Made by a program: the position numbers and the translations under genes. The notes below the pieces were generated by a model, which ran no database searches, was not told the DNA's origin, and saw nothing but the letters and a program-made list of their open reading frames with translations. From a virus, in IMG/VR virus record IMGVR_UViG_3300036885_000544, positions 1 to 36,836 of that record: a stretch of DNA of 36,836 nucleotides. One strand, 5' to 3'. Numbering within the stretch: the first letter of the stretch is position 1; each line of letters starts with the position of its first letter. Shown here one piece after another: positions 6,503-14,815 of this stretch.

Positions 6503-8175
6503 AGAAAGTATGCCGAGGATAAACTTTCTCTGATTGACTTGGAACTCCTTGAAGCTGCATAAGCAGAAAAAAGGAAAACAGGGGGCAAGTATGGATAGTG
6601 AATGTAGCAGGTGTAAAGATAAATTGTCTTTCACAGCAGGCGAAAGAATTATATTTTGCTTTACGCTTTGCGATAAGTGTAATAAAAAATATAGCAAAAA
6701 GCTTTTGAAAGGAATGAAAGCACACATAAACAAATTCCTACAGATGAAGGACATCGGGGGGAAAGCATGAAAAAGAAATGTGATATCTGTAAAGATCAAG
6801 AAGCAGAGTTTGAGAATTTCATGCATCACGAAGACGGAAAGAAAAAGAATTTCTGTGTCTCGTGCTATTTATACAATGCTTTTGCTTTTCAGTGCATTCT
6901 AGCCAGAAACATGACTCGTTTAGCGGAATATTATCAAACGCTTTGTGTCACATCTGGAATCATACAGCCTGAACGACTAAGTGAGAAAGGCTCGATGAAA
7001 GAAAAAAGGTCTAATCTGCGTAAAGCAAATGAAAAACTTATTAGACAGTCTCGAGTATGCGATAGTCTGAACAGCGACCATAAATAAAATCGCTGAGAAT
7101 AGGCCGAAGAGCCTGTTCCGCCTAGGAAACTAGGTCAGAAAAGTAACAGAATGGTATCGTTAAGACAGACAGAAGACCAGTTGATGAGAGACATGCTCGC
7201 GTCAACTGCAACTTTTATAAATTGCATTGGTGGTTCTGACGGTAGAAAAAATAGGGTTGTTGCCGTCATTAAATCTTCTTTAATTGACTTGGAACTCCTC
7301 GCGGCGTAGGCCTAGGACAACAAGGGGCAAGATATGAGAAAAGAAAAAGTCTGCATTATAGACAAAGAAAAAATATATTGTTCTTCAAGAATGAAAGACA
7401 ATTTTATGATCTATTGTTTTCACAATGATTTAGACAAAAAACTTTATCTTTGTGCGAGACAAAAATCATCAGAAGGTCAGTGTTTTTTCGGAATAGACTT
7501 TGAGCCAGATTTCTGTCCATTCTGTGGATTTTCATATCAGCCTGACAGACTAAATAAGAAGACCTCGGAAGAGGATGCGATAGTCGAGACTTATGGGCAA
7601 CCATAAGAGATGGCAGAAATGACCATCCGCCTAGAAATAGGTTAACAAGTAATAGATAGGATAACCCAACAGAAATCACCCGCAGTGACGTCGACTTTGT
7701 GGTCAGAACGCTGAGGGGCAACAATGCCTACAGCTATCTGTCAGGGGTCGAGGGGGAAAATCGTTTTGGAACAGCTCCAGTACGTGATGCCTATTTTGGG
7801 CTTGCTCACACTGATCTAATCGGTCAGCTTGACAACGTAAATGGATTTATCCAGAAATGGAACTATCCCAATCAACAGTCCACGCTTGATGCGGAATGGG
7901 GAACTGTCGCCAATATTAGATTCTTACTATCTAGCATTGGATCAGTAACGCCAAATGCATCCTTGCTTGGTGCAAATGTGTATAATTGTTTTGTATGTGG
8001 CCGCGAGGCATTCGCAGCTATCGAGCAAGACGGGTACAGCGCACAATTTCTTTACCGTCCGCCAATTTATGATGGTCCACTGGCTCTAAACGCATCTGTG
8101 GGCTATAAATTTGCAGAAGTACCGAAGATACAGAACGATACTTGGCTGTTAAATCTTAGAATGACATTGGCATAA
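6161..8175 (+). CDS. Major capsid protein, split by two group I introns
   Basis: Joining 6161-6502, 7154-7243 and 7660-8175 gives one 315-residue frame. All three parts follow each other in the order expected for an N4-gp56-type capsid protein, with the 30-residue middle piece (VSLRQTEDQLMRDMLASTAT) fitting between the ends. Without splicing, translation from the ATG stops after 133 residues. Both junctions fall between codons, after a glycine codon GGT. The gene follows the scaffold, as expected for the main shell protein. The family assignment is from remembered sequence pattern; the joined frame is seen directly. Virion yield should depend on splicing of both introns. Confidence 0.88.
6591..6770 (+). 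CDS. Intron 1 protein A, small zinc-ribbon type
   Basis: This encodes 59 residues with CSRC (5-8) and CDKC (27-30), a likely zinc ribbon, followed by a lysine-rich helix. The ATG follows GGGGGCAAGT, so the ribosome binding site is also part of the intron core, and folding and translation would compete. No HNH, GIY-YIG or LAGLIDADG motif is present. It overlaps the next gene by 4 bases. It could be a DNA- or RNA-binding helper of the intron (inference). Confidence 0.65.
   Translation: MDSECSRCKDKLSFTAGERIIFCFTLCDKCNKKYSKKLLKGMKAHINKFLQMKDIGGKA
6767..7087 (+). CDS. Intron 1 protein B, cysteine-rich
   Basis: This encodes 106 residues, coupled to the preceding gene by ATGA. CDIC (5-8) and CVSC (30-33) form a second likely zinc ribbon, followed by helices rich in arginine and lysine. 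The 3' end of the frame runs through the R element, P3' and the S element of the intron, so codons there are constrained by RNA structure. No homing-endonuclease motif is visible. It may be a maturase-like or regulatory factor, or a decayed endonuclease that kept only its zinc modules. Confidence 0.6.
   Translation: MKKKCDICKDQEAEFENFMHHEDGKKKNFCVSCYLYNAFAFQCILARNMTRLAEYYQTLCVTSGIIQPERLSEKGSMKEKRSNLRKANEKLIRQSRVCDSLNSDHK
7154..7243 (+). CDS. Major capsid protein, exon 2
   Basis: This holds 30 codons (VSLRQTEDQL...GGSDG) lying between the two introns. It ends in GACGGT, which pairs with GCCGTC at 7262-7267 for the second splice site. Reading on into intron 2 ends at TAG (7307-7309). Confidence 0.85.
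7244..7659 (+). ncRNA. Group I intron 2 in the capsid gene
   Basis: This is a 416-nt intron related to intron 1. P1 is exon GACGGT (7238-7243) with GCCGTC (7262-7267), ending in U.G. P3 is TCTTCTT (7274-7280) with AAGAAGA (7556-7562). P7 is GACTA (7548-7552) with TAGTC (7581-7585). P8 is CCTC-GGAA-GAGG (7563-7574). P9 is CCTA-GAAA-TAGG (7630-7641). The last base is G (7659). It shares with intron 1 the 17-base block (7283-7299) and a GGGGCAAG block just before the internal ATG. The guide sequence differs in step with its own exon, so each intron is adapted to its site. Confidence 0.9.
7334..7606 (+). CDS. Intron 2 protein, zinc-ribbon type
   Basis: This encodes 90 residues with scattered cysteines and a clear CPFCG knuckle near residue 61. 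The ribosome binding site GGGG is again part of the intron core. The last 25 codons cover R, P3', P8 and S of the intron. It is not obviously alike in sequence to the intron 1 proteins, yet shares their size class and metal-binding look, and it lacks endonuclease motifs. Function unknown. Confidence 0.6.
   Translation: MRKEKVCIIDKEKIYCSSRMKDNFMIYCFHNDLDKKLYLCARQKSSEGQCFFGIDFEPDFCPFCGFSYQPDRLNKKTSEEDAIVETYGQP
7660..8175 (+). CDS. Major capsid protein, exon 3
   Basis: This holds 171 codons plus stop, beginning with aspartate-asparagine-proline-threonine-glutamate. It carries the C-terminal half of the shell protein (GENRFGTAPVRDAYFGLAHT; NLRMTLA end). A GTG at 7699 could start a shorter product, but no ribosome binding site precedes it. 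Confidence 0.85.
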   Translation, partial: DNPTEITRSDVDFVVRTLRGNNAYSYLSGVEGENRFGTAPVRDAYFGLAHTDLIGQLDNVNGFIQKWNYPNQQSTLDAEWGTVANIRFLLSSIGSVTPNASLLGANVYNCFVCGREAFAAIEQDGYSAQFLYRPPIYDGPLALNASVGYKFAEVPKIQNDTWLLNLRMTLA

Positions 8176-8188
8176 GGAGTAAAAAAAT

Positions 8189-9169
8189 ATGTCTACACCG
8201 ATACATGCGATGCTTAATGGCACGTTTAGCACAGGTGCAACGTTGGCTCCTGTCAATATCAGCCTTCCTTCAGGCTATGATTATTTCCAATTCTGGAATA
8301 TCACTGACTGGGGATCTACGGCTGGGGATACGAGGATCATGGGTGCAGAAAGCTGGTCATACATGCCCGCTGGATACGCTCTGACGCATCCTAAGACAAA
8401 TGGGGCTGCAACATTAGGGCCTCAGGGGATTATCACGACAGGTGGTCTCACCTTCCTCGCTGATAGTGGGAATCAAACTCCAGGCGCTGCAGTAACGAAC
8501 ATCACGAGCATCACGGCTGTAAATCATGCCGTTGCTGCGACGATTACGCCTGCGGCTGTTGGTTCAATTGTTCGCGTTTATAACAGCGTGAACATGTACC
8601 AAATTGCTGGGTGGGATTTCACCATCACGGCTGTCACGCCAACGACGAACATGACGCTAGGATACCTCGATGCGTCAGGGTTTGCTGCTCCAGGCACCAC
8701 GGCATCATTTAGGGTCATCCCTTTTGATGCACGATTCTATCCTCGCAATCGCAGGATTACTAGCATCACACAGGCGACCTCGGCTGTGATTACGATGTCT
8801 GTAGTCCATGGATTCACTGTTGGGCAACAGGTTCGTATGACTGTGCCCGCAGGGTGGGGAATGGTTGAGATGAATGGTCTCCTTGGAACCATCACGGCTG
8901 TCACGACAAGTGCAACTGTAAACTCAATCACGGTCAACATTGATTCCTCTGGCTTCACTGCCTTCGCCTTCCCGACGAGTGCAGTTGCAGCCCTTGGGAT
9001 TGGAGTGCCAGAAGTAACCCCAGTAGGGGAAGCTGCTGCATCTCCATATCAAAACCTCCTTGACGATGCGACGAGAAACGTATCGATCACTGGGGTTTCG
9101 ATTGATCCCACGGTCTTGATTGCAAGCAAAACGTATGGATGGATTGCTCGAAAGGGTATGACAATCTAA
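8189..9169 (+). CDS. Virion structural protein, capsid-associated
   Basis: This encodes 326 residues, rich in threonine, serine, glycine and valine with few charges, typical of beta-sheet virion proteins. Two repeats of a beta domain appear (about residues 100-170 and 190-255), each with the pattern ITxxTxAxxxxVHGFxVGQxVRM...NG...ITA...IDSSGFTAF, which resembles the E1_FCCH-type domain found in podovirus structural proteins. It starts 13 bases after the capsid gene with AGGAG upstream and is followed by a terminator. It may decorate the head or be a minor capsid component. Confidence 0.7.
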   Translation: MSTPIHAMLNGTFSTGATLAPVNISLPSGYDYFQFWNITDWGSTAGDTRIMGAESWSYMPAGYALTHPKTNGAATLGPQGIITTGGLTFLADSGNQTPGAAVTNITSITAVNHAVAATITPAAVGSIVRVYNSVNMYQIAGWDFTITAVTPTTNMTLGYLDASGFAAPGTTASFRVIPFDARFYPRNRRITSITQATSAVITMSVVHGFTVGQQVRMTVPAGWGMVEMNGLLGTITAVTTSATVNSITVNIDSSGFTAFAFPTSAVAALGIGVPEVTPVGEAAASPYQNLLDDATRNVSITGVSIDPTVLIASKTYGWIARKGMTI

Positions 9170-9183
9170 GTTTTGTAACTTTG

Positions 9184-9206
9184 GGGCCTCTCGTTCTGAG
9201 AGGCCC
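9184..9206 (+). terminator. Intrinsic-type terminator after capsid genes
   Basis: A 9-bp perfect stem, GGGCCTCTC (9184-9192) with GAGAGGCCC (9198-9206), a 5-base loop, then TTCCTT. The T run is broken, so termination may be partial, setting a step-down in transcription after the highly expressed capsid genes. Confidence 0.65.
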
Positions 9207-9287
9207 TTCCTTGTCAAATAAAATTTTCCTTTATCAAATATTAAATATTTGAAATATTGCGCATGAAACCCAACAAAGGAGTGTTTC

Positions 9288-9809
9288 ATGTCGCGACCCA
9301 AAAAAAATGTATTAGAAGAAGAGCCAGAACAAAAAGTATCAACTGAAGAAAATTCAGGAACATCGGGAACAAAGGAAGAGTTAATCATTGTAGCTCCTCC
9401 ATCACAAAAGCAACTTTCGAAAGAAAAGCTCAACAAATTCATTGCAGAAGAGACAAAACTAGTCAAAGGCCGATTCAAATGCTACGAACATCCTGGGGGA
9501 GATGTAAAGATTATTGTAAGAAAATACCCAGGAATCCAGCCATTTGATAAAGTAATGATTGATAATGAAATATATGAGATTCCCCTTTATGTGGCACGCC
9601 ACCTCAATGGCCTGGATGTTACCTCTGGTTCTGGCAATCCGAGGATCAATACATGCGCTTGGCCAACTCATGGTTACAAATGGGCAGGTAAGGACGGTGA
9701 AGGGAAGGGTAGGCAGGACGGTGATGGCATTGCAGTCCCGATCCTTGGCGTTGCGAAATGGAATCGTAGATATGGGTTCGAATCTTTGGAATTTGATACA
9801 GGAATGTAA
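9288..9809 (+). CDS. Virion-associated protein
   Basis: This encodes 173 residues. A charged, disordered N terminus (1-55, rich in E, K, S, P) is followed by a compact domain with HPGGDVKIIVRKYPG, an ARHLNG motif and a glycine- and lysine-rich loop near 130. AGGAG lies at a good distance. Its place between capsid and head-tail genes suggests a head-completion or minor virion protein. No family recognised. Confidence 0.65.
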   Translation: MSRPKKNVLEEEPEQKVSTEENSGTSGTKEELIIVAPPSQKQLSKEKLNKFIAEETKLVKGRFKCYEHPGGDVKIIVRKYPGIQPFDKVMIDNEIYEIPLYVARHLNGLDVTSGSGNPRINTCAWPTHGYKWAGKDGEGKGRQDGDGIAVPILGVAKWNRRYGFESLEFDTGM

Positions 9810-9815
9810 AAAGAT

Positions 9816-10232
9816 ATGACTGCCCCTAATTATTATGTACCAAGCCAGCAAGTCATTGTAGACATAATTAAGGGGCTATCGACGAATATAATTACAGAAA
9901 ATCCTCACGGATACCTCTCTGGGCAGACCGTGAGGATTGATATTCCCACAATAACATATGACAACACCATAGATAAAAATCCTTTGAACGTTGGGATGCA
10001 GCAACTGAATGGGTATTTGGGGGAAATCGAGGTGATCGATAATTACACGTTTTCCTTGGAAGTAGATTCCAGAGGATACGACGATTACATAGGATTTCTC
10101 ACACCCATCACAGCCACGTCTATTGGTCAGGCCATTCCTGTTTCTGAGCCCGCCGATACACTCGATGGCGCTACTAAAAATAATAATAATATTCTTCCTG
10201 AGATCTTCGGAAGCATACTCATAACCCCTTAG
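9816..10232 (+). CDS. Small virion protein with FCCH-like beta domain
   Basis: This encodes 138 residues. The stretch ITENPHGYLSGQTVRIDIP followed by MQQLNGYLGEI and TFSLEVDSRGY has the pattern of the beta domain seen twice in the 8189-9169 product, pointing to domain sharing among structural proteins. The C-terminal 25 residues are polar and flexible. It starts 6 bases after the preceding stop with only a weak ribosome binding site, so coupling is likely. Confidence 0.65.
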   Translation: MTAPNYYVPSQQVIVDIIKGLSTNIITENPHGYLSGQTVRIDIPTITYDNTIDKNPLNVGMQQLNGYLGEIEVIDNYTFSLEVDSRGYDDYIGFLTPITATSIGQAIPVSEPADTLDGATKNNNNILPEIFGSILITP

Positions 10233-10238
10233 GCATGT

Positions 10239-11321
10239 ATGTCAGGACCTAGCACGCTTGTTGATATAAGAAATAAAGTGAGGAGAATAACGGGAAGACC
10301 GAGTGCTTCACAGATCACCGACCCACAGATCAACGACTATATCAATACTTTTTACCTCAATGACATGCCTGAGCATCTGAGGCTTGAATCTCTTCGTGTA
10401 AATTTTCAGTTTGTTACGAATGCGAATCAACCTGTCTATGATTTTCCTCGAGATTTTTACCTCGACAATATGCCTCCCGTATACATCGGCGGGTATCAAT
10501 CCTACATGACGCAGAGTAGGGAAAATTTCTTCAGAATCAATCCCCAGTTGAATTTACTTCAACAGGTGGCGACGGGGAATGGAACGGTAGGACCATATGT
10601 GTTCACCTTAACGAACACCCCCATCACTCCAGGGTTCAAACCCAACCCTCCTGGCGCCTATTCCACCTCTATAATCAATACGTCCTCTGATATCGTGCCC
10701 GCTCAAATCAATTGGAACGTATTGATTTCTGGTGTTAATGGACTTAATCAATCAATTTGTTTAGTAGATGATGGTCAGGGAAATTTATTCGACATAAATG
10801 ACTTTTCATCTGATCCAATTCCCGACCCAGCGCATTTTCCTACACCATGGCATGGTGCTCTAGGTTCAATTAATTATCTCACCGGCGCAGTGACCGCGAC
10901 ATTTTCTCAGGCTATCGCTGTTGGCGCGAACATCAGCGCTCAATATATCCCATACGTCGCCAGTCGCCCTCAGAGTTGCGCTTTCTATCAGGACCAGTTC
11001 TACCTATACCCTGTTCCATCACAAGCCTTTACGGTCAGTTTTGAGGCCTTTAAATACCCAACAGCTTTGGCTGCAGATACTGATAAGCCACAATTGAGGG
11101 AATGGTGGCAAATGCTCGCCTACGGGGCAGCAGACAAGATTTTTGCTGACAATGGCGATATAGAGAACTTACAGAAGTTTCGTCCATTATTAGAAGAACA
11201 AATTAAATTAGTCCAGAGAAGAACCATTGTTCAATATACTTCAGAGAGAACGGCAAGTATCTATACTGAACAAACAGGGTATCCGCAGTACCCATTTGGC
11301 AACATCTTTTCAGGTTTTTAA
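10239..11321 (+). CDS. Head-to-tail adaptor-like protein
   Basis: This encodes 360 residues. The N terminus (DIRNKVRRITGRPSASQITD) and C terminus (LREWWQMLAYGAADKIFADN, a helical end) have the layout of podovirus adaptor or tubular proteins (P22 gp4, T7 gp11 type), which join portal to tail. Between about residues 105 and 240 lies a serine/threonine-rich insert that looks like an added beta domain and makes it about twice the usual size. The place before the large tail protein supports the call. Confidence 0.7.
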   Translation: MSGPSTLVDIRNKVRRITGRPSASQITDPQINDYINTFYLNDMPEHLRLESLRVNFQFVTNANQPVYDFPRDFYLDNMPPVYIGGYQSYMTQSRENFFRINPQLNLLQQVATGNGTVGPYVFTLTNTPITPGFKPNPPGAYSTSIINTSSDIVPAQINWNVLISGVNGLNQSICLVDDGQGNLFDINDFSSDPIPDPAHFPTPWHGALGSINYLTGAVTATFSQAIAVGANISAQYIPYVASRPQSCAFYQDQFYLYPVPSQAFTVSFEAFKYPTALAADTDKPQLREWWQMLAYGAADKIFADNGDIENLQKFRPLLEEQIKLVQRRTIVQYTSERTASIYTEQTGYPQYPFGNIFSGF

Positions 11322-11333
11322 CATAGGAAAAAT

Positions 11334-11945
11334 ATGACATACGACCCAGCGATTCCTCTTGCGTCAGACATACCTTCGCAATCGCAGCACCAGATTTATG
11401 ACAATTTTGGGCAGCTCAACACGCAAATTGGGACTGAGCATACTGCGCTCAATGCTGCCACAGGGAATGGAAAGCATAAATACATCACATTGATACAGAA
11501 CCCTGTTGCCCCTGCTCCTATAGGGACAGACTTGCTCATGAAGCAAGTCTCAGCCGCCAGCACGAATGACGTTGAGTTTCTTGATGTCTCTGGCAATAGG
11601 TGGTATGTGCCACTTCGCCGTCTATTTATTACTATTAATATTCCTGTCGGTTCAAACACCATAACGCTTGTGAATTTCGCGACTATAGCATTAGGGAATC
11701 GAATTTCTGGAACATTACATATTTATGACGACAACAGTCTTTCAAGGTCAATATTTACGACATTTGTTTATATAGCTCCAGGCCTTGGAGTTCCAGGTAC
11801 AATCGCAGGTAGTTGGGCTGGACAATTAATTTCTGGAACGAAATTTACTAATTTTCAGACAACTGGCACTGTTCTGCAAATGAAAACAACAGGTATCGCG
11901 GTTGCCACAACGGCGACCTTAATCATAACTGAGTCGAGAACATGA
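11334..11945 (+). CDS. Structural protein, likely tail component
   Basis: This encodes 203 residues. A short helical start (about 1-45, with HQIYDNFGQLNTQIGTEHTA) is followed by a beta-rich body with many T, I and G residues. Such an N-terminal helix plus beta body is common in small tail appendage proteins. AGGA precedes the ATG, and the stop overlaps the start of the tail hub gene by 4 bases. I cannot assign a family. Confidence 0.65.
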   Translation: MTYDPAIPLASDIPSQSQHQIYDNFGQLNTQIGTEHTALNAATGNGKHKYITLIQNPVAPAPIGTDLLMKQVSAASTNDVEFLDVSGNRWYVPLRRLFITINIPVGSNTITLVNFATIALGNRISGTLHIYDDNSLSRSIFTTFVYIAPGLGVPGTIAGSWAGQLISGTKFTNFQTTGTVLQMKTTGIAVATTATLIITESRT

Positions 11946-14290
11946 GCTTCCAGCCACACTATATTGCGTCTTTTGAAAATGATAGTGGCCTTTTCACATA
12001 CATGGAGCCCTTCCTTATTCCTGAGAAAGCCTTCCCTGTATTGGAAGATGCGTATTGCTGGAGGGGAAGAATACTCAGGAGAGAGGGTTTTGAGCTTCTA
12101 GGAAGATTGCGAAGAATATTGAAAATTGTCTCGATAGGAAATATCTCAGATACCGATGTAGTTGTCCATATCTTCACCAGAATGGGAATCAATACGAAGC
12201 AGCCATTAGCGCAACTTCAGCCTGGAACTGTCACGAATCCTCTCGTTATCACCATAGGCGCTCCTATCAGTCAGGTTTTAACCGATACAACTGGTACGGG
12301 CACATTGTCGATAGCGCCAGCTGGTGTCATTACGGCGGCGTCGATCAACTACAACACAGGCGATCTGACACTAACATTCTCTGGGGCTGCTGCAGCTTCA
12401 GCTGCCACTATCACAGGAGCGTATTATCCTGGGCTTCCTGTTATGGGACTGCGCACGCGAGAACATCCAGAGGTCAATAATGAATCAGTGGTGGAGTTCG
12501 ATACGATCTATGCCTATCAATTCAACGCAACGACGCAGCAATTTGAAGAGTTGCCATCTACTGTTGCCAAAACATGGAATGGAGTAAATTCAGATTTCTT
12601 TTGGTCGACGAATTATTATTACGATACGACGACTGATAAAGAACTATTTTGGGCTTCTAATGACAACATGGCGACAGCGACAAGAGATCCTATCCGCTAT
12701 TACAATGGTACCACGTGGACGGACTTTGCGCCCGCTATAACGACTATTATTACGCAAACAACCCTTTATAATGCTCGTATCATTTTGCCCTATAAAGATA
12801 GACTTTTATTTTTAAACACATGGGAGGGAAAAACAGCAGATCATATTGGGCTAGCGACAAATTTTCCACAGAGGATTAGATGGAGTCAAAACGGGAATCC
12901 ATTGGAAGTTAATGCATTTTATGATGATGTTGTTGGAAAGGGTGCTTATGCAGAAATTCCTACGAATGAGATAATAATTTCTGCCGAGTTTGTTAAAGAC
13001 ACGTTACTTGTCAAATGCGAACGATCATCATGGAAATTAGTTTACACAGGAAATCAAACATTCCCGTTTGTAATACAACGAATTAATGTAGAGTTAGGAT
13101 CAGAAAGTACATTTTCTCTTGTTCCGTTCGACCGAGGTGTCTTTTCTGTTGGCAATGTGGCCATCACCACTGACGATAGTGTGAACGTTGAAAGGATCGA
13201 CGTACAGATTCCGAATACGATATTCGAATTCAATAATGATAATGAAGGGGCTAAGAGAGTCTATGGGATAAGGGATTACTACAACGAATTGGTTTATTGG
13301 ACGTATCCTGATTCTGCCCAGAACCCTACATATCCCAACAAAGTTTTGGTATTTAATTACAGAAACAACACATATGCAACATATACAGATAGTTTCACAT
13401 GCTATGGATATTTTCAGAGAGCTCAGGACCTGACATGGGCCCAGCTTCCCTACTTATCTTGGAATGATTGGATCAAGGCGTGGAACTCTGGGGTGGATCA
13501 GAGTTTATTTCCCAATGTTGTCGCTGGCAATCAACATGGATTCGTGGAGATTGTAGCTCAAAAAACATTGAATGATTCATCTCTTTTCATTTACGGGATA
13601 GACTTTACCCTTCCCGCGCCATATTTTGTTGTGGTTTTCAATGTTCCCAATCACAATTTGCAGACAGGGGAAATTGTTCAAATAAACAATATCATCGGTG
13701 GTGGGACGATTAATCCTTCCTCGTTAAACGCCAAGAATTATAAAGTCATCAGACTAGATAAAGACAATATTCAATTACTCTATTTCAATCCTATTACTCA
13801 ACAATTCGTCGACATCATCACTGCTGGATTAGTGGATGGGGGCAGTCTGTATTTTGGCAATGGAGTTTTATCAAAATTCAACAACTTTAACATCTCAACT
13901 AAAATCTTCGCCCCATTTTATGAACAAGGGACGCAATGTCGAGTGGGATATGTTGATTATTTGATTGACACAACAGACAATGGAGAATTGACCGGCACTG
14001 TTTACATCAATGAAGATAACACTGACTCCCTGTCTGACATCGTTGCCAATCCGTCACTCATGGGCAGTAATGCCATTCTCACAAAGCCAGAATCTTTAAC
14101 CCTCATCCCCATGCAGGGCAATCAGAAAAAAATCTGGCATAGGCAGTTTGTGCAAGCGATTGCGCAGAACTTTCAAATTATTTTATCATTGAGCGATATC
14201 CAAAACGCTACACAGGCAATTGTGAGTGAAGAATTCGTTCTGCATGCCATGACCTTCCATCTCTCTCCGAATGCTAGGATGACGCAATGA
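11942..14290 (+). CDS. Tail hub / nozzle protein (T7 gp12 or P22 gp10-like role)
   Basis: This encodes 782 residues, the size of T7 gp12 (794). It begins with a segment typical of these proteins (LIPEKAFPVLEDAYCWRGRI, residues about 25-44) and continues as a long beta-rich chain consistent with a propeller, rich in Y, W, N and T. An inserted serine/alanine-rich beta domain lies near 90-155, and a further FCCH-like domain near 565-640. It would close the portal channel and hold the fibres. It is coupled by 4-base overlaps on both sides. Confidence 0.75.
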   Translation: MSFQPHYIASFENDSGLFTYMEPFLIPEKAFPVLEDAYCWRGRILRREGFELLGRLRRILKIVSIGNISDTDVVVHIFTRMGINTKQPLAQLQPGTVTNPLVITIGAPISQVLTDTTGTGTLSIAPAGVITAASINYNTGDLTLTFSGAAAASAATITGAYYPGLPVMGLRTREHPEVNNESVVEFDTIYAYQFNATTQQFEELPSTVAKTWNGVNSDFFWSTNYYYDTTTDKELFWASNDNMATATRDPIRYYNGTTWTDFAPAITTIITQTTLYNARIILPYKDRLLFLNTWEGKTADHIGLATNFPQRIRWSQNGNPLEVNAFYDDVVGKGAYAEIPTNEIIISAEFVKDTLLVKCERSSWKLVYTGNQTFPFVIQRINVELGSESTFSLVPFDRGVFSVGNVAITTDDSVNVERIDVQIPNTIFEFNNDNEGAKRVYGIRDYYNELVYWTYPDSAQNPTYPNKVLVFNYRNNTYATYTDSFTCYGYFQRAQDLTWAQLPYLSWNDWIKAWNSGVDQSLFPNVVAGNQHGFVEIVAQKTLNDSSLFIYGIDFTLPAPYFVVVFNVPNHNLQTGEIVQINNIIGGGTINPSSLNAKNYKVIRLDKDNIQLLYFNPITQQFVDIITAGLVDGGSLYFGNGVLSKFNNFNISTKIFAPFYEQGTQCRVGYVDYLIDTTDNGELTGTVYINEDNTDSLSDIVANPSLMGSNAILTKPESLTLIPMQGNQKKIWHRQFVQAIAQNFQIILSLSDIQNATQAIVSEEFVLHAMTFHLSPNARMTQ

Positions 14291-14769
14291 CATTTAAGCC
14301 CGACAATACCCAAAATTCTTTTCTCACTACTGCTGAGACGTTTCCGGAGGATGATAGTCAATTCCTCATTAAACTCACCAGTCTCTACACAGACATAGCC
14401 AATGCAGTTAATATTAGAGAGATTGCACAATATGAGAATGCTGAGGTGCTGACAGGGCAGCAGTACTTCACTCAAGGAAATAATCAAACCAAGCGATATG
14501 TCTTCAGGAAGGTTTTTTCAATTGGTGCTATCGCATCAGGCGCAACTTCCACGGTGGCGCATGGAATCGCTGGGCTAGTGCTTCCTGTGCATATTTATGG
14601 TGTTGCCACGACAGACGTTGTGGATTGGCGACCAATCCCCTGCCCTGATACTGTGGGCAATAATTTCATTTTTGTCAAGGTCGATGGGACGAATTATGTA
14701 ATCATCAATGGGGCCGGTAGTCCCAACATCACTGGTGGCACCCTCGTTATCGAATATTTAAAAAATTAA
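14287..14769 (+). CDS. Small structural protein
   Basis: This encodes 160 residues. A helical N-terminal part (about 20-60) is followed by a beta domain with TSTVAHGIAGL and a C-terminal NITGGTLVIEYLKN strand. This C-terminal pattern recurs in phage receptor-binding or tail-tip proteins, but the match is weak. It overlaps the hub gene by 4 bases, so it is probably made with it. Confidence 0.6.
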   Translation: MTFKPDNTQNSFLTTAETFPEDDSQFLIKLTSLYTDIANAVNIREIAQYENAEVLTGQQYFTQGNNQTKRYVFRKVFSIGAIASGATSTVAHGIAGLVLPVHIYGVATTDVVDWRPIPCPDTVGNNFIFVKVDGTNYVIINGAGSPNITGGTLVIEYLKN

Positions 14770-14815
14770 TTGTCATATGCTAAGATGCAGAAAACTATTC
14801 CAATAAGGAAATAAT

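Larger units (their letters stand above)
6503..7153 (+). ncRNA. Group I intron 1 in the capsid gene
   Basis: This is a 651-nt self-splicing intron. P1 is exon CTCGGT (6497-6502) with GCCGAG (6512-6517), ending in a U.G pair. P3 is CTTTCTC (6524-6530) with GAGAAAG (6983-6989). P7 is GACTA (6975-6979, R element) with TAGTC (7063-7067, S element). P9 is CCTAG-GAAA-CTAGG (7121-7134). The last intron base is G (7153). A 17-base block, ATTGACTTGGAACTCCT (6533-6549), is identical in intron 2. R runs almost directly into P3', leaving no room for the extra P7 hairpins typical of subgroup IA. Two small genes occupy the P6 side. Confidence 0.9.

Noticed and set aside
6161-6562. Capsid N-terminal frame as a complete 133-residue gene
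   Set aside because: The last 19 codons are intron 1 sequence and the true continuation lies in exons 2 and 3.
6503-7659. Capsid gaps as group II introns or simple insertions with frameshift
   Set aside because: There is no GUGYG 5' end and no domain V; the U/G boundaries, P1 guides and R/S pairs fit group I.
7699-8175. Independent 158-residue gene starting at GTG
   Set aside because: It has no ribosome binding site and is in frame with upstream capsid codons from 7660.
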